This document shows, one piece after another, positions 7,007-15,911 of a DNA stretch of 64,000 nt (its first letter is position 1; each line of letters starts with the position of its first letter). Origin of the DNA: an uncultured Eubacteriales bacterium (GTDB taxonomy: Bacteria; Bacillota; Clostridia; Lachnospirales; Lachnospiraceae); contig URMF01000013.1 in NCBI GenBank assembly GCA_900548855.1, positions 1 through 64,000 on the forward strand, written 5' to 3'. The notes under the pieces were generated by a model. That model saw only the letters and a list, made by a program, of their open reading frames with translations, ran no database searches and was not told where the DNA came from. Position numbers and translations under genes: made by a program.

Positions 7007-8197
7007 CTATGAAACCAGTTCCACAGTCTCCCTTGCGATAGCAAGCTCCTCATTTGTAGGAATTACATATACCTCTGTTTGGGAATCCTCTGTAGAGATT
7101 CTAATTTCCTCTCCTCTGACTGCATTTGCCTGTTCATCCAGAGCCACTCCCAGATATCCCAGATACTCACATATCGCCTTGCGCATTTTTGAATTATTTT
7201 CACCGATTCCTGCTGTAAATGCAATCGCATCCACGCCATTCATTGCCGCAGCATAGGAACCAATATACTGTGCTGCACGATAAGCAAACATCTCCAGAGC
7301 AATCACCGCCCGCTCATTACCATCCATACCGGCGCTGTCCAAATCCCGAAAATCACTGGAAACCCCAGAAATTCCTTCCATGCCAGACTTTTTATTCAGA
7401 ATATCAATTGCTTCATCCAGGGAACACCCAGTCTTTGCCGCCAGAAACTGGATAACAGCTGGGTCAATGCTTCCACTTCTGGTTCCCATAATCAAACCAT
7501 CCAGCGGTGTAAATCCCATACTGGTATCAAAGGATTTGCCGTCTTTAACCGCAGTGATGGAGGAACCGTTTCCTAAATGGCAGATAATAACCTTTGATTC
7601 CTGGTTCTCTTTTCCGATAATAGAAAGCAGTCTTTTTGAAACAAAGCTGTGAGAAGTTCCATGGAACCCATATTTCCGAATCTTATAATCGGTATAATAT
7701 TCATATGGCAGACCGTATAGATATGCCTTCATTGGCATGGTCTGGTGAAATGCCGTATCAAATACAGCAACCATCGGTACATCCGGCATCAACGCTTTAC
7801 ATGCGAAAATACCAATCAAATTCGCGGGATTATGAAGCGGTGCCAAATCATTACATTCCTCGATTGCCTGAATGACTTCATCAGTTATAACAACCGAACC
7901 AGCAAATTTTTCACCACCGTGCACAACACGATGCCCTACTGCATCAATAGCAGACAAATCCTTAATAACCCCGGATACGGAATCTGTCAATGCCTCCAGC
8001 ACATAAGAAACTGCGCTCTTATGGTCCGGCATAGCTGCCTCTTTCACAAGATCTTCCTTGCCCGGAACCTTATGGGTCAGTCTACCATCAATTCCAATTC
8101 TCTCACATAATCCTTTTGCAATCACCTCTTCTGTATCAGAATCAATCAGCTGATACTTTAGGGATGAACTACCGCAGTTTACTACAAATACATTCAT
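7007..8197 (-). CDS. ackA: Acetate kinase
   Basis: 396 residues, the normal length. It has the ASKHA-fold acetokinase signatures: NCGSSSLKYQL at the N-terminus, HRVVHGG (about residue 90), KYGFHGTSHSFV (about 175), CHLGNGSS (about 205) and FTAGIGENN near the C-terminus. It transfers phosphate from acetyl-phosphate to ADP, yielding acetate and ATP in fermentation. The start has GGAGG seven bases upstream. The usual partner pta is not adjacent here; the upstream neighbour is a diguanylate cyclase 45 bases away. Downstream are DUF177 and rpmF, a common arrangement in clostridia. Confidence 0.97.
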   Translation of the reverse strand: MNVFVVNCGSSSLKYQLIDSDTEEVIAKGLCERIGIDGRLTHKVPGKEDLVKEAAMPDHKSAVSYVLEALTDSVSGVIKDLSAIDAVGHRVVHGGEKFAGSVVITDEVIQAIEECNDLAPLHNPANLIGIFACKALMPDVPMVAVFDTAFHQTMPMKAYLYGLPYEYYTDYKIRKYGFHGTSHSFVSKRLLSIIGKENQESKVIICHLGNGSSITAVKDGKSFDTSMGFTPLDGLIMGTRSGSIDPAVIQFLAAKTGCSLDEAIDILNKKSGMEGISGVSSDFRDLDSAGMDGNERAVIALEMFAYRAAQYIGSYAAAMNGVDAIAFTAGIGENNSKMRKAICEYLGYLGVALDEQANAVRGEEIRISTEDSQTEVYVIPTNEELAIARETVELVS

Positions 8198-8242
8198 TTT
8201 CTGTCCTCCATATTATCTTATAATTGTCACCTATTTATATAC

Positions 8243-9937
8243 CTATTCTCTGTGAATACTTCCATCATCCACATTAATCTGATGCCTTCCATGCTCCTTT
8301 GCATAATACATACACCAGTCTGCCCGCTTCAACAAATCCTCCGGGTCCGTACATACTTCGGGATAAGCGGTCACTCCCACACTAACACTCATATGAATCT
8401 CATATTCATTATACTGAACCACCTGCCTGCAAAGAGCCTCAAACAGCTCCTCTATAACTGGCTGTGCAATCTCTAACTTTTTCCCTGGAAGAACTGCCAC
8501 AAATTCTTCGCCTCCGTACCGACAAACAAAGCCATCATATTGCTCGATACATGTTTCTGTAACAGATGCAATCCGCTTTATCACCTCATCACCTGCAAGA
8601 TGCCCATAGGTATCATTTACGCTTTTAAATTTATCTATATCCAATAATGCAACACTCATACACCCATTCTCTGCCTGCATCTGTGCTACTGCCTCTTTAA
8701 ACAGCTGGGTAAAGTAAATACGGTTATTAATTCCTGTAAGCCCATCTTTTCTCGCCATCTGCTGCATCCCATTATAAATTTTCGCATTACTGATTGCAAT
8801 ATCATACTGCGCAATAATTGCATCATAAAATGACATATTGCTAAGAAATAAATCCTCTCTGCTGTCGCCAATCATAAACAATCCATAGGTATCATTATCC
8901 AATCCTAAAACCTTAAGATAAACTGAATTGATATTCACCTCTTTTAAAAAAGGAAAGATTTCTTTGATATTTTCATGAAATACGGCTTCCATTTCCTTTC
9001 TCGCTGTCATATCAACATATAATCCCGCCATATTCTCCTTGATTTTACTTTGTAAAAGTCCGATATCCGTCCGGATAACATAATTTGCATATTTATTTAA
9101 ATACACATTTTCCCTAATATAAACCGCACAAAAGCCCAATTTTTTAACCTGCATTATGGCATCTATAATCTGGTTTGATATCTTGGATACATCAAATGAC
9201 ATTGCAATATAATGTAAAATTTCTGCCTGCGCAATCATTTCCTGGTTCGCCATCTTAATCTGTCTGTTGGCATTCTGCAAATCAATCTTTTGAATCGTCA
9301 GCTCATCATTTGTATTTTTAAGCTTTTCCTGCATTTGAAGAATTCTTTCATTCTGTTCTGCAATACTGTCCAGTTCATGGCGCTGGTTAAATATCATGCT
9401 ATCTATATTATCCATATAATTTACAAACGCCAATGTTTCAAAAAACAACACTAGAAACAGAATTATGATATCAAAAAACAAAAACAGCCACTGGTTACTG
9501 GAGGAAACAGAAATTTTTCCGATAAGAATTACTAGAATTGGCATTCCTATAGAAATCATATATATGGTCAGACTTTCCTTATCCATAACTCTCATTGTAA
9601 GGAAAAAATCTATCAAAAACATTATAATCAATGCAATCACAGAAATATCAGAAAAATCATTGCCCTGAATAAAGCACAGCATTATAATCGCCAGAACGCA
9701 TTGAATATACCGGATATACCGTAGAATAAAAATTCTCTTAAAATAACTAAAATGGTAAAACACTTCTTCCAAAACCGCACACAGTACCAAAAATCCCAGA
9801 ATATACATAGTGTTCTCACGTTGCACACTCCTATCCAGAATCTGTAATAATAATCTTGATAAAAAAAAGACTATATATACCAGACGGTGCATCAATATTC
9901 CCTTTTTTTGTAGTTCAATAAGCGATTTGGTATCCAT
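8243..9937 (-). CDS. Membrane-bound diguanylate cyclase (GGDEF)
   Basis: 564 residues. About six hydrophobic segments occupy residues 18-172, followed by a coiled coil (about 175-240), a GAF-like sensory region (about 240-380) and a C-terminal GGDEF domain. The active site is RYGGEEF, in the permitted GGEEF form, with DIDKFKSVNDTYGHLAGDEV upstream and MSVSVGVT downstream. It should make cyclic di-GMP from GTP at the membrane in response to an unknown signal. The RxxD inhibitory site normally found five residues before the active site is not present. The start is three bases after the FtsA-like gene, whose last codons hold its ribosome site, so the two are probably cotranscribed. Confidence 0.93.
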   Translation of the reverse strand: MDTKSLIELQKKGILMHRLVYIVFFLSRLLLQILDRSVQRENTMYILGFLVLCAVLEEVFYHFSYFKRIFILRYIRYIQCVLAIIMLCFIQGNDFSDISVIALIIMFLIDFFLTMRVMDKESLTIYMISIGMPILVILIGKISVSSSNQWLFLFFDIIILFLVLFFETLAFVNYMDNIDSMIFNQRHELDSIAEQNERILQMQEKLKNTNDELTIQKIDLQNANRQIKMANQEMIAQAEILHYIAMSFDVSKISNQIIDAIMQVKKLGFCAVYIRENVYLNKYANYVIRTDIGLLQSKIKENMAGLYVDMTARKEMEAVFHENIKEIFPFLKEVNINSVYLKVLGLDNDTYGLFMIGDSREDLFLSNMSFYDAIIAQYDIAISNAKIYNGMQQMARKDGLTGINNRIYFTQLFKEAVAQMQAENGCMSVALLDIDKFKSVNDTYGHLAGDEVIKRIASVTETCIEQYDGFVCRYGGEEFVAVLPGKKLEIAQPVIEELFEALCRQVVQYNEYEIHMSVSVGVTAYPEVCTDPEDLLKRADWCMYYAKEHGRHQINVDDGSIHRE

Positions 9938-9940
9938 TCA

Positions 9941-12037
9941 TTATTCCTTCCAATATAATTCAACCACGGCTCCGTTATGAAGCGGGCTGAAATGCTTCGC
10001 CGGCTGCCCGTCAATTTTCTGTACAAGGATTGTTCCCTTTACTGTCTTCAAATCAAAGTCATATTTATCAAAAATATCCACAAATACATAGCTGGATTTC
10101 CCAGTCAATGTAACGGGTTCCCCATTTACCACCACATTCATCCGGATGGCTTCTTCATTCTTTTCCCTCTCTTCAACCCATTGATTAACCAAATCATTCT
10201 GGTCAGGGTTGTCATCACTTTGCCTTTCTTCCACAACAGGTTCCTTTTCCTCTGTCACAAAATGTTCTGTTTTGTATATCTCCTCCTTGTCAATCCACGC
10301 CACATTAAAATTTTCATATATTTTGGTATCCGCACCAGCTCTTGCACCATTCACAAATACCTCATGAGGTGTTTCAATGTCCATAAACTGCATCAGCTGG
10401 CTGAGTGTATAATAATTGAGTACTTCTATCTCATCCCCATCATTAATATGATAAAACTCAGATTCTAACCGGCCATTGACACTGGCATATTTCGGACAAT
10501 TTACCACAACCTCATTGACAATAAAGGAAATGGTAGATGTTACATTCGTTACTTCATTCAAAACAGCAGCAGCATCCTCTCCCTTTGTAGATTCTATTAT
10601 CTTAATCTGGTCACCCGCTTTAACTGCATGATTCATTCCAGCCTCTTTACCATTTAATAAAATGGCCGCCGCTTCACCGGCACTGCCCCGGATAAACTTC
10701 TTCTTTCCATTTAATGTATAATTCAAGTCTGCCCCGCGTTTTGGAAATATCGAATCATTGGATAAACCATATGCCAGTGCAGCATCAAAAACGGTCAGCT
10801 TGTCATTATCATATAGCTTTACCCGCTCATCATTTACCAGCAGATAGACAAACCGGTTCTTCTGGTCATAAAAATTCAAACAGATACCGATTGGTGTTAC
10901 CAACAGCGGATCCTTTTTCACACCTTCAACAAAAATATTTACAAAGCCCAGTACCTCCTCACCCCGGAGTGCAACCCTTTCCGGTGGCAGATTCAAATGT
11001 CCCGCAAGCTTTTCGGTAAATCCTGGAAGCTTACCACCACCGCCTACTATAAAAGCAGCAGATACCGGCTTATCCCCATTCAGTTCCACAATTTTTGCCG
11101 CAATCTGACTGGTAATATCATCTATAATGGTATCTAATTTGTCGTATACCTCCTGGGGAGTAATCTTATGGCTGATTCCCATAATATCCTTATAGGTAAG
11201 ACTCTTTTTTCTTGAGCCAATCATCTTAATCTTTTCTGCCGTGGCAAAATCTACCAGATATTCCTTAACCAGCGTTTCACTGAGCTCATCCCCCGCTTTG
11301 GGAAGCATTCCATAACCGATAATACTTCCATCCCTGGTTATACAGATATCCGATGTACCCGCTCCCACATCAACCAGCGCAATATTCAATAGCCGATAGT
11401 TCTCCGGAATGGCAACCTGAATTGCCGCAATTGGCTCCAAAGTCATATTTGAAATTTCAAGATTTGCCTGGGAAACTGCGGCATACAAGCCATCAACTAC
11501 CTCCTCCGGCAGAAATGTTGCCAGAACATCTGCGGCTATATTATGTGCCTTATGCCCCTCTAAATTCCCAATTTCAAAATTATTCAGGTAATATTTGATT
11601 ACCGTATACCCCACACAGAAAAACTTCACCTCCGTATCATTTTCCTGTATCATCTGTTCATGTGCCTTTTCAACTCCTAACATTTCTAAGGAATGAATAT
11701 ATTCCTGATTCACGACCGTAGTATCCGGAAATTCGTAATCCCCTCTGCCAACCGCAGTTTTTAAGACACGTCCAGCGGCAGCAATACAGACCTCCTTCAG
11801 TTTTCTTCCTGACAATTGCTGTTCCAGATTCTCCTTAACATAAAGAATCTCATCTCCAACCTTGTTAATATCATGAATCTGCCCATCCAGCATCGCTCTG
11901 GTATCATGAAATTTAACACACTGCGCCACAATATTAAATTGATTTCCCTCTTTATATCCTACTGTACCAACAATACTTCTGGTTCCGATATCAAGCCCAA
12001 ATACAAGTGGTTCTGGATATTTTGTCACTGCTGTCAT
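9941..12037 (-). CDS. FtsA-like actin-fold ATPase with long C-terminal extension
   Basis: About 698 residues. The first 380 form an FtsA/PilM-type actin fold: GLDIGTRSIVGTVGY (phosphate 1), DVGAGTSDICITRDGS (phosphate 2) and VGGGGKLPGF (adenosine). A region at about 80-165 corresponds to the FtsA-specific 1C/SHS2 subdomain. True FtsA is about 410-440 residues and ends in a membrane-binding helix. This protein instead has about 300 more residues with recurring blocks such as VNGEPVTLTGKSSYVFVDI and NDGDEIEVLNY that look like beta-grasp (ubiquitin-like) folds. The end (HNGAVVELYWKE) is not an amphipathic helix. Start 12037 is preferred (GGGGAG upstream); 12049 is possible. Located between coaE and a diguanylate cyclase. 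Role unknown; a cytoskeletal or envelope-associated function is inference. Confidence 0.8.
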   Translation of the reverse strand: MTAVTKYPEPLVFGLDIGTRSIVGTVGYKEGNQFNIVAQCVKFHDTRAMLDGQIHDINKVGDEILYVKENLEQQLSGRKLKEVCIAAAGRVLKTAVGRGDYEFPDTTVVNQEYIHSLEMLGVEKAHEQMIQENDTEVKFFCVGYTVIKYYLNNFEIGNLEGHKAHNIAADVLATFLPEEVVDGLYAAVSQANLEISNMTLEPIAAIQVAIPENYRLLNIALVDVGAGTSDICITRDGSIIGYGMLPKAGDELSETLVKEYLVDFATAEKIKMIGSRKKSLTYKDIMGISHKITPQEVYDKLDTIIDDITSQIAAKIVELNGDKPVSAAFIVGGGGKLPGFTEKLAGHLNLPPERVALRGEEVLGFVNIFVEGVKKDPLLVTPIGICLNFYDQKNRFVYLLVNDERVKLYDNDKLTVFDAALAYGLSNDSIFPKRGADLNYTLNGKKKFIRGSAGEAAAILLNGKEAGMNHAVKAGDQIKIIESTKGEDAAAVLNEVTNVTSTISFIVNEVVVNCPKYASVNGRLESEFYHINDGDEIEVLNYYTLSQLMQFMDIETPHEVFVNGARAGADTKIYENFNVAWIDKEEIYKTEHFVTEEKEPVVEERQSDDNPDQNDLVNQWVEEREKNEEAIRMNVVVNGEPVTLTGKSSYVFVDIFDKYDFDLKTVKGTILVQKIDGQPAKHFSPLHNGAVVELYWKE

Positions 12038-12132
12038 ATAACTCCCCATTAATCATCTGATAGAGGTCTTGCACACCCTCCACAAGTCATTTCAAAAGCT
12101 ACATATAGATATATATTACCACATTATCTTGT

Positions 12133-12720
12133 TTAAGACAATAATTCCTTTACTATATTTATGGTATGCTCAAAACTGCCTCCATTGTCAACCACATAAT
12201 CACAATTCATACGATAATAGTCATCAGAAGATTGATTTCCTATTACATGCTCCCATTTTTCCCTGCTGCCGCCCCGCCCGGCAATCAGCCTTTTAATCCG
12301 TTCTTCTCTCTCTACATAAATGTACCACAATTCATCGCAGATTGTCTTATAGCCGTCTTCAATTAAAAGAGCTGCTTCAATTACATAATATTCGACATTT
12401 CCCTCTTTTTTCTTTGTTTCCATGTCCTGTAAAATATACTGTTTCACCGCCGGATGGACAACTTCGTTCAGCTTCCTTAATGAATCTGCATCCTTAAAAA
12501 CAATTGCCCCAAGCCTGTTCCTGTCAATTGTACCATCTATGTTTAAGATATCTGTGCCAAAAATATCTGTAATCCGATGATACACTGCTTCTCCCGGCAG
12601 CATCAATTCATGTGCCAGCTTGTCGGCTTCCACAATATAAGCATGATATTCCTGTTTTAAAAGATTAAGAACCGTACTTTTTCCGGTTCCAATCCCACCG
12701 GTAATTCCAATAATTTTCAT
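12133..12720 (-). CDS. coaE: Dephospho-CoA kinase
   Basis: About 195 residues from ATG 12720 (MKIIGITGGIGTGKST), which carries the P-loop. An in-frame ATG at 12756, inside the end of polA, would add 12 residues without a clear ribosome site. The AGGAGG that exists is 18 bases before 12720, so the start remains uncertain. The later EADKLAHELM and DIFG segments and the RNRLGAIVF motif fit CoaE. It phosphorylates dephospho-CoA in the last step of coenzyme A synthesis. polA lies immediately upstream; polA-coaE is a common clostridial pair. Confidence 0.93.
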   Translation of the reverse strand: MKIIGITGGIGTGKSTVLNLLKQEYHAYIVEADKLAHELMLPGEAVYHRITDIFGTDILNIDGTIDRNRLGAIVFKDADSLRKLNEVVHPAVKQYILQDMETKKKEGNVEYYVIEAALLIEDGYKTICDELWYIYVEREERIKRLIAGRGGSREKWEHVIGNQSSDDYYRMNCDYVVDNGGSFEHTINIVKELLS

Positions 12721-12742
12721 GTGATTTTCTTTTGTAATCCTC

Positions 12743-15379
12743 CTATTTAGCCTCATACCAGCTTTTTCCGGAACTCACCCCTACTAAAAGCGGCACGGAA
12801 AGCTCTGCCGCATGCATCATTTCCTCTGTCAGAATCTGCTTTACCAGCTCTTCCTCATCCTTGTGGGTCTCTATCAGAAGCTCATCATGAATCTGAAGAA
12901 TCAATGAGGACTTGCAATGCTCCCGCTTTAAGCGCTCGTGGACACGAATCATAGCAATTTTAATGATATCCGCAGCCGTTCCCTGAATCGGTGAATTCAT
13001 AGCAATACGCTCGCCAAAGCTGCGCTGCATAAAATTAGAGGATGATAATTCAGGAATCTGTCGGATTCTTCCGAACATAGTCCGGGTTAACCCTGTCTTT
13101 TTGGCATGTTCCACTGTATCATCAAGAAAATGTTTTACCCCGGGATAGGTGGCAAAATAACTGTCTATATACGCAGAAGCCTCCTTTCTTGAAATCTCCA
13201 AATCCTCTGACAGCCCAAAAGCACTGATTCCATATACAATTCCGAAATTCACTGCTTTCGCATTTCTGCGCATCAAATCATCCACCTGGTCAATCGGTAC
13301 GCCAAAAACCTGGGATGCTGTCAATGCATGGATATCCTGATTCTCATGATATGCCGCAATTAGTTTTTCATCCCCTGAAAAATGTGCCAGCACCCGCAGT
13401 TCAATCTGGGAGTAGTCTGCATCCACAAAAATATAACCATCCTTTGGAATAAATACCTTCCGAATGCTTCTCCCAAGTTCTGTACGCATAGGAATATTCT
13501 GTAGATTTGGTTCTGTAGAGCTGATTCGACCTGTAGCAGTAATGGTTTGGTTAAATGTACCGTGAATTCTGCCATCTTCCCTTATAAACACAGACAATCC
13601 GTCTGCATAAGTGGATTTTAGCTTTGCCACCTGTCTGTATTCCAGAACATCCCTTACAATTGGATAATCGTTTTTTAATTTATTCAGCACATCTACATTG
13701 GTAGAATACCCCGTTTTCGTCTTTTTCGCCCCTGGTAATTTGAGCGTTTCAAATAATACCTCTCCCAGCTGCTTCGGTGAATTAATATTAAAATGTGTTC
13801 CGGCTTCCTGGTAAATTGTCTCTTCCAGCGCTGCAATTTTCTCTCCCAGTATCTCCCCATATTCTTTCAAAGCAGCTCCATCCACACGGATTCCCTCTTT
13901 TTCCATATGCTCCAGCACATATACTGTGGGAAGTTCAATCTCTGTATATAATTGATACATATCCATGCCATTTAACTGGTCACAAAGTTTATCCCATGCA
14001 AGATAGGAAATACCGGTCTCATAGGAGAGATATGCTTCCACCTTCTCTTCCTGAAGTATAAATGTATTCAGCTTCATTTTATCCAAAAGCTCTTTTTTAG
14101 ACGGTACGGTCAGATTTAGATAATCCCTTGCAATATCATCATAAGCATAGGTATCCTTTATCGGGTTTAACAGATAAGCGGCTACGGAAGTATCCTCCAC
14201 CCTGCCCTCCGACTCTAATGGCAGTACTTTAAGCAATGCTTTCAAATCATTGGTAATAATCTTCATTTCCGGGTGTTCCCTGTAGACAGACATAAATCGG
14301 TTCACAATCAGTTCTTCCGTTATAAACATGGAACAGACAATAAAATCTGTGTGGATACCATCCTTCGTAATTCCCAAGCCCAAAAACTCCCTGTCTTCAA
14401 ATAATCCAAAAAGGCCAATCCGTTCCACCTTGCCAAATCCGGAAAAATAGTTCTCCATATCTCCCAAATCAGAAATAATATTGGTATGAAACTGAATCTG
14501 TATTATCTCTTCCGGAACTTCAAAATATTTCAACAAACTCTTCAGTTCCAGATTCTTAATGTAATCATATGCCTCTTTAGTGAAAAGGGATTCCATTTTC
14601 ATTTCTGAAAAATCTATATCAATTGGCACATCCAGTTTAATTGTAGCAAGCACCTTACTCATTAATGCCTGATTATAATATTCTGCAAGATTTTCCATCG
14701 CTTTTTTCGGTTTAATTTCATCTAAATGGACATAGGCCTCCTCAATAGAATGGTAAGTTGAAATAATCTTGGAAGCTGTTTTTTCACCAATTCCCGGAAC
14801 TCCCGGAATATTATCAGAGGCATCTCCCATCAGCCCTTTCATATCAATAAATTCCACGGGAGTCACCCCGTATAAATCCGCAACCTCTTTTGCATGGTAG
14901 CTCTCTACGGTTGTACCTCCACCCTTGGTTTTAGGAATCCGGATTAACACATTGTCTGTTGCAAGCTGTAATAAATCTCTGTCTCCGGACAATACCGTAA
15001 CCTGCATGCCGGCATTTTCTCCCATCCGGGAAAGGGTTCCTATCACATCATCCGCTTCAAAGCCAGGTCGTTCTATCACGGTAACACTCATAGCCTGCAA
15101 CACCTCTTTCATAACTGGAACCTGACTTCTCAACTCCTCCGGCATACCCTTGCGGGTACCTTTATACTCTTCAAACATTTCATGCCGGAATGTTTTTTGA
15201 TGCACATCAAATGCTACTGCAAGATGAGTAGGCTTCTCCTCTTCAATAACCTTCAGTATAATGTTGATAAAGCCAAGAACCGCATTGGTATGCGCTCCCT
15301 TAGAATTGGTCAAATCCGGCAGACCATAAAACGCCCTGTTTAATATACTGTGCCCATCTACTAATAAAATCTTGTCCAT
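12743..15379 (-). CDS. polA: DNA polymerase I
   Basis: 878 residues. The N-terminal 5'-3' exonuclease (about 1-290) has DGHSILNRAFYGL, the GFEADDVIGTL metal site and the GVPGIGEKTA helix-hairpin-helix. The middle domain (about 300-470) has the shape of a 3'-5' exonuclease but lacks the DxE catalytic motif (here GLFGLFEDRE), so proofreading is presumably absent, as in many Gram-positive PolA proteins. The C-terminal polymerase domain has motif A DYSQIELRVLAH, motif B RRNAKAVNFGIVYG and motif C QIHDELL. It fills gaps in repair and removes Okazaki primers. Start supported by GGGGAG upstream. Confidence 0.97.
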   Translation of the reverse strand: MDKILLVDGHSILNRAFYGLPDLTNSKGAHTNAVLGFINIILKVIEEEKPTHLAVAFDVHQKTFRHEMFEEYKGTRKGMPEELRSQVPVMKEVLQAMSVTVIERPGFEADDVIGTLSRMGENAGMQVTVLSGDRDLLQLATDNVLIRIPKTKGGGTTVESYHAKEVADLYGVTPVEFIDMKGLMGDASDNIPGVPGIGEKTASKIISTYHSIEEAYVHLDEIKPKKAMENLAEYYNQALMSKVLATIKLDVPIDIDFSEMKMESLFTKEAYDYIKNLELKSLLKYFEVPEEIIQIQFHTNIISDLGDMENYFSGFGKVERIGLFGLFEDREFLGLGITKDGIHTDFIVCSMFITEELIVNRFMSVYREHPEMKIITNDLKALLKVLPLESEGRVEDTSVAAYLLNPIKDTYAYDDIARDYLNLTVPSKKELLDKMKLNTFILQEEKVEAYLSYETGISYLAWDKLCDQLNGMDMYQLYTEIELPTVYVLEHMEKEGIRVDGAALKEYGEILGEKIAALEETIYQEAGTHFNINSPKQLGEVLFETLKLPGAKKTKTGYSTNVDVLNKLKNDYPIVRDVLEYRQVAKLKSTYADGLSVFIREDGRIHGTFNQTITATGRISSTEPNLQNIPMRTELGRSIRKVFIPKDGYIFVDADYSQIELRVLAHFSGDEKLIAAYHENQDIHALTASQVFGVPIDQVDDLMRRNAKAVNFGIVYGISAFGLSEDLEISRKEASAYIDSYFATYPGVKHFLDDTVEHAKKTGLTRTMFGRIRQIPELSSSNFMQRSFGERIAMNSPIQGTAADIIKIAMIRVHERLKREHCKSSLILQIHDELLIETHKDEEELVKQILTEEMMHAAELSVPLLVGVSSGKSWYEAK

Positions 15380-15391
15380 ATATACACTCCC

Positions 15392-15910
15392 CTATCGCCT
15401 TAAATAGTTATGCTGTCTTATTTTCTCATAAAAACTGATTTCTACTTCCTCTTCAGATGATATATTAATATCCTGTACCATTTGCTCCGTTTCCGGCAAA
15501 AACAAAATATCATCAAAGGTCTGACTGTAATAATATTCCCCCTGGGCTTCCTTTAAAGCTGCCTGTTCCTGCTCGTGTAACAAATTCAGAAAATTCACAT
15601 AACCGAAGAGCAGAAAGCCCATTGCCGCTACAATTGTAACCGCTACCGAAGAGCGAAAAAAATCCCTCTTTTTTCTACTGCTTTTCAGCTCCCTTTCCAT
15701 CCGGTCATTAAGTTCCTGAGTAAAATCTCTGGATAACGGCATATTTTCATCCAGCTGCCTCATGCCTTGTATCATGGTATAATATATATTAAGCTCTTCT
15801 TTGCAATCATTACAGCATTGAATGTGCTTTAAGAAGTCCTGTTTTTCATCCCGTTCCAAATTATGGTCGATATAAGCAATAATTTTTGATTGCGCTTCTA
15901 AGCATGTCAT
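15392..15910 (-). CDS. Membrane protein with zinc-finger (zf-HC2) anti-sigma domain
   Basis: 172 residues. The N-terminus (TCLEAQSKIIAYIDHNLERDEKQDFLKH, then IQCCNDCKEEL) matches the zf-HC2 domain of anti-sigma factors, with the H-x3-C-x2-C zinc ligands (the His is in LKHIQC). A basic juxtamembrane stretch precedes one transmembrane helix (about residues 88-110, SSVAVTIVAAMGFLLFGYVN). The external tail of about 60 residues is acidic with no recognised fold. Such proteins usually sequester an ECF sigma factor from a neighbouring gene, but none is present. It lies between mutY (3 bases away; TAG of mutY abuts the start) and polA (12 bases). Function is inferred from the domain only. Confidence 0.75.
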   Translation of the reverse strand: MTCLEAQSKIIAYIDHNLERDEKQDFLKHIQCCNDCKEELNIYYTMIQGMRQLDENMPLSRDFTQELNDRMERELKSSRKKRDFFRSSVAVTIVAAMGFLLFGYVNFLNLLHEQEQAALKEAQGEYYYSQTFDDILFLPETEQMVQDINISSEEEVEISFYEKIRQHNYLRR

Positions 15911-15911
15911 A

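Noticed and set aside
9977..11598. Several plus-strand open frames of 80-163 codons opposite the FtsA-like gene
   Set aside because: Antisense shadows of a well-supported gene with intact nucleotide-binding motifs; no ribosome sites or recognisable domains.
15392..15910. Possible ECF sigma factor partner inside the mutY-polA region
   Set aside because: All open frames nearby are accounted for by repair genes or are antisense shadows; no sigma-70 region 2 or 4 motif is visible.
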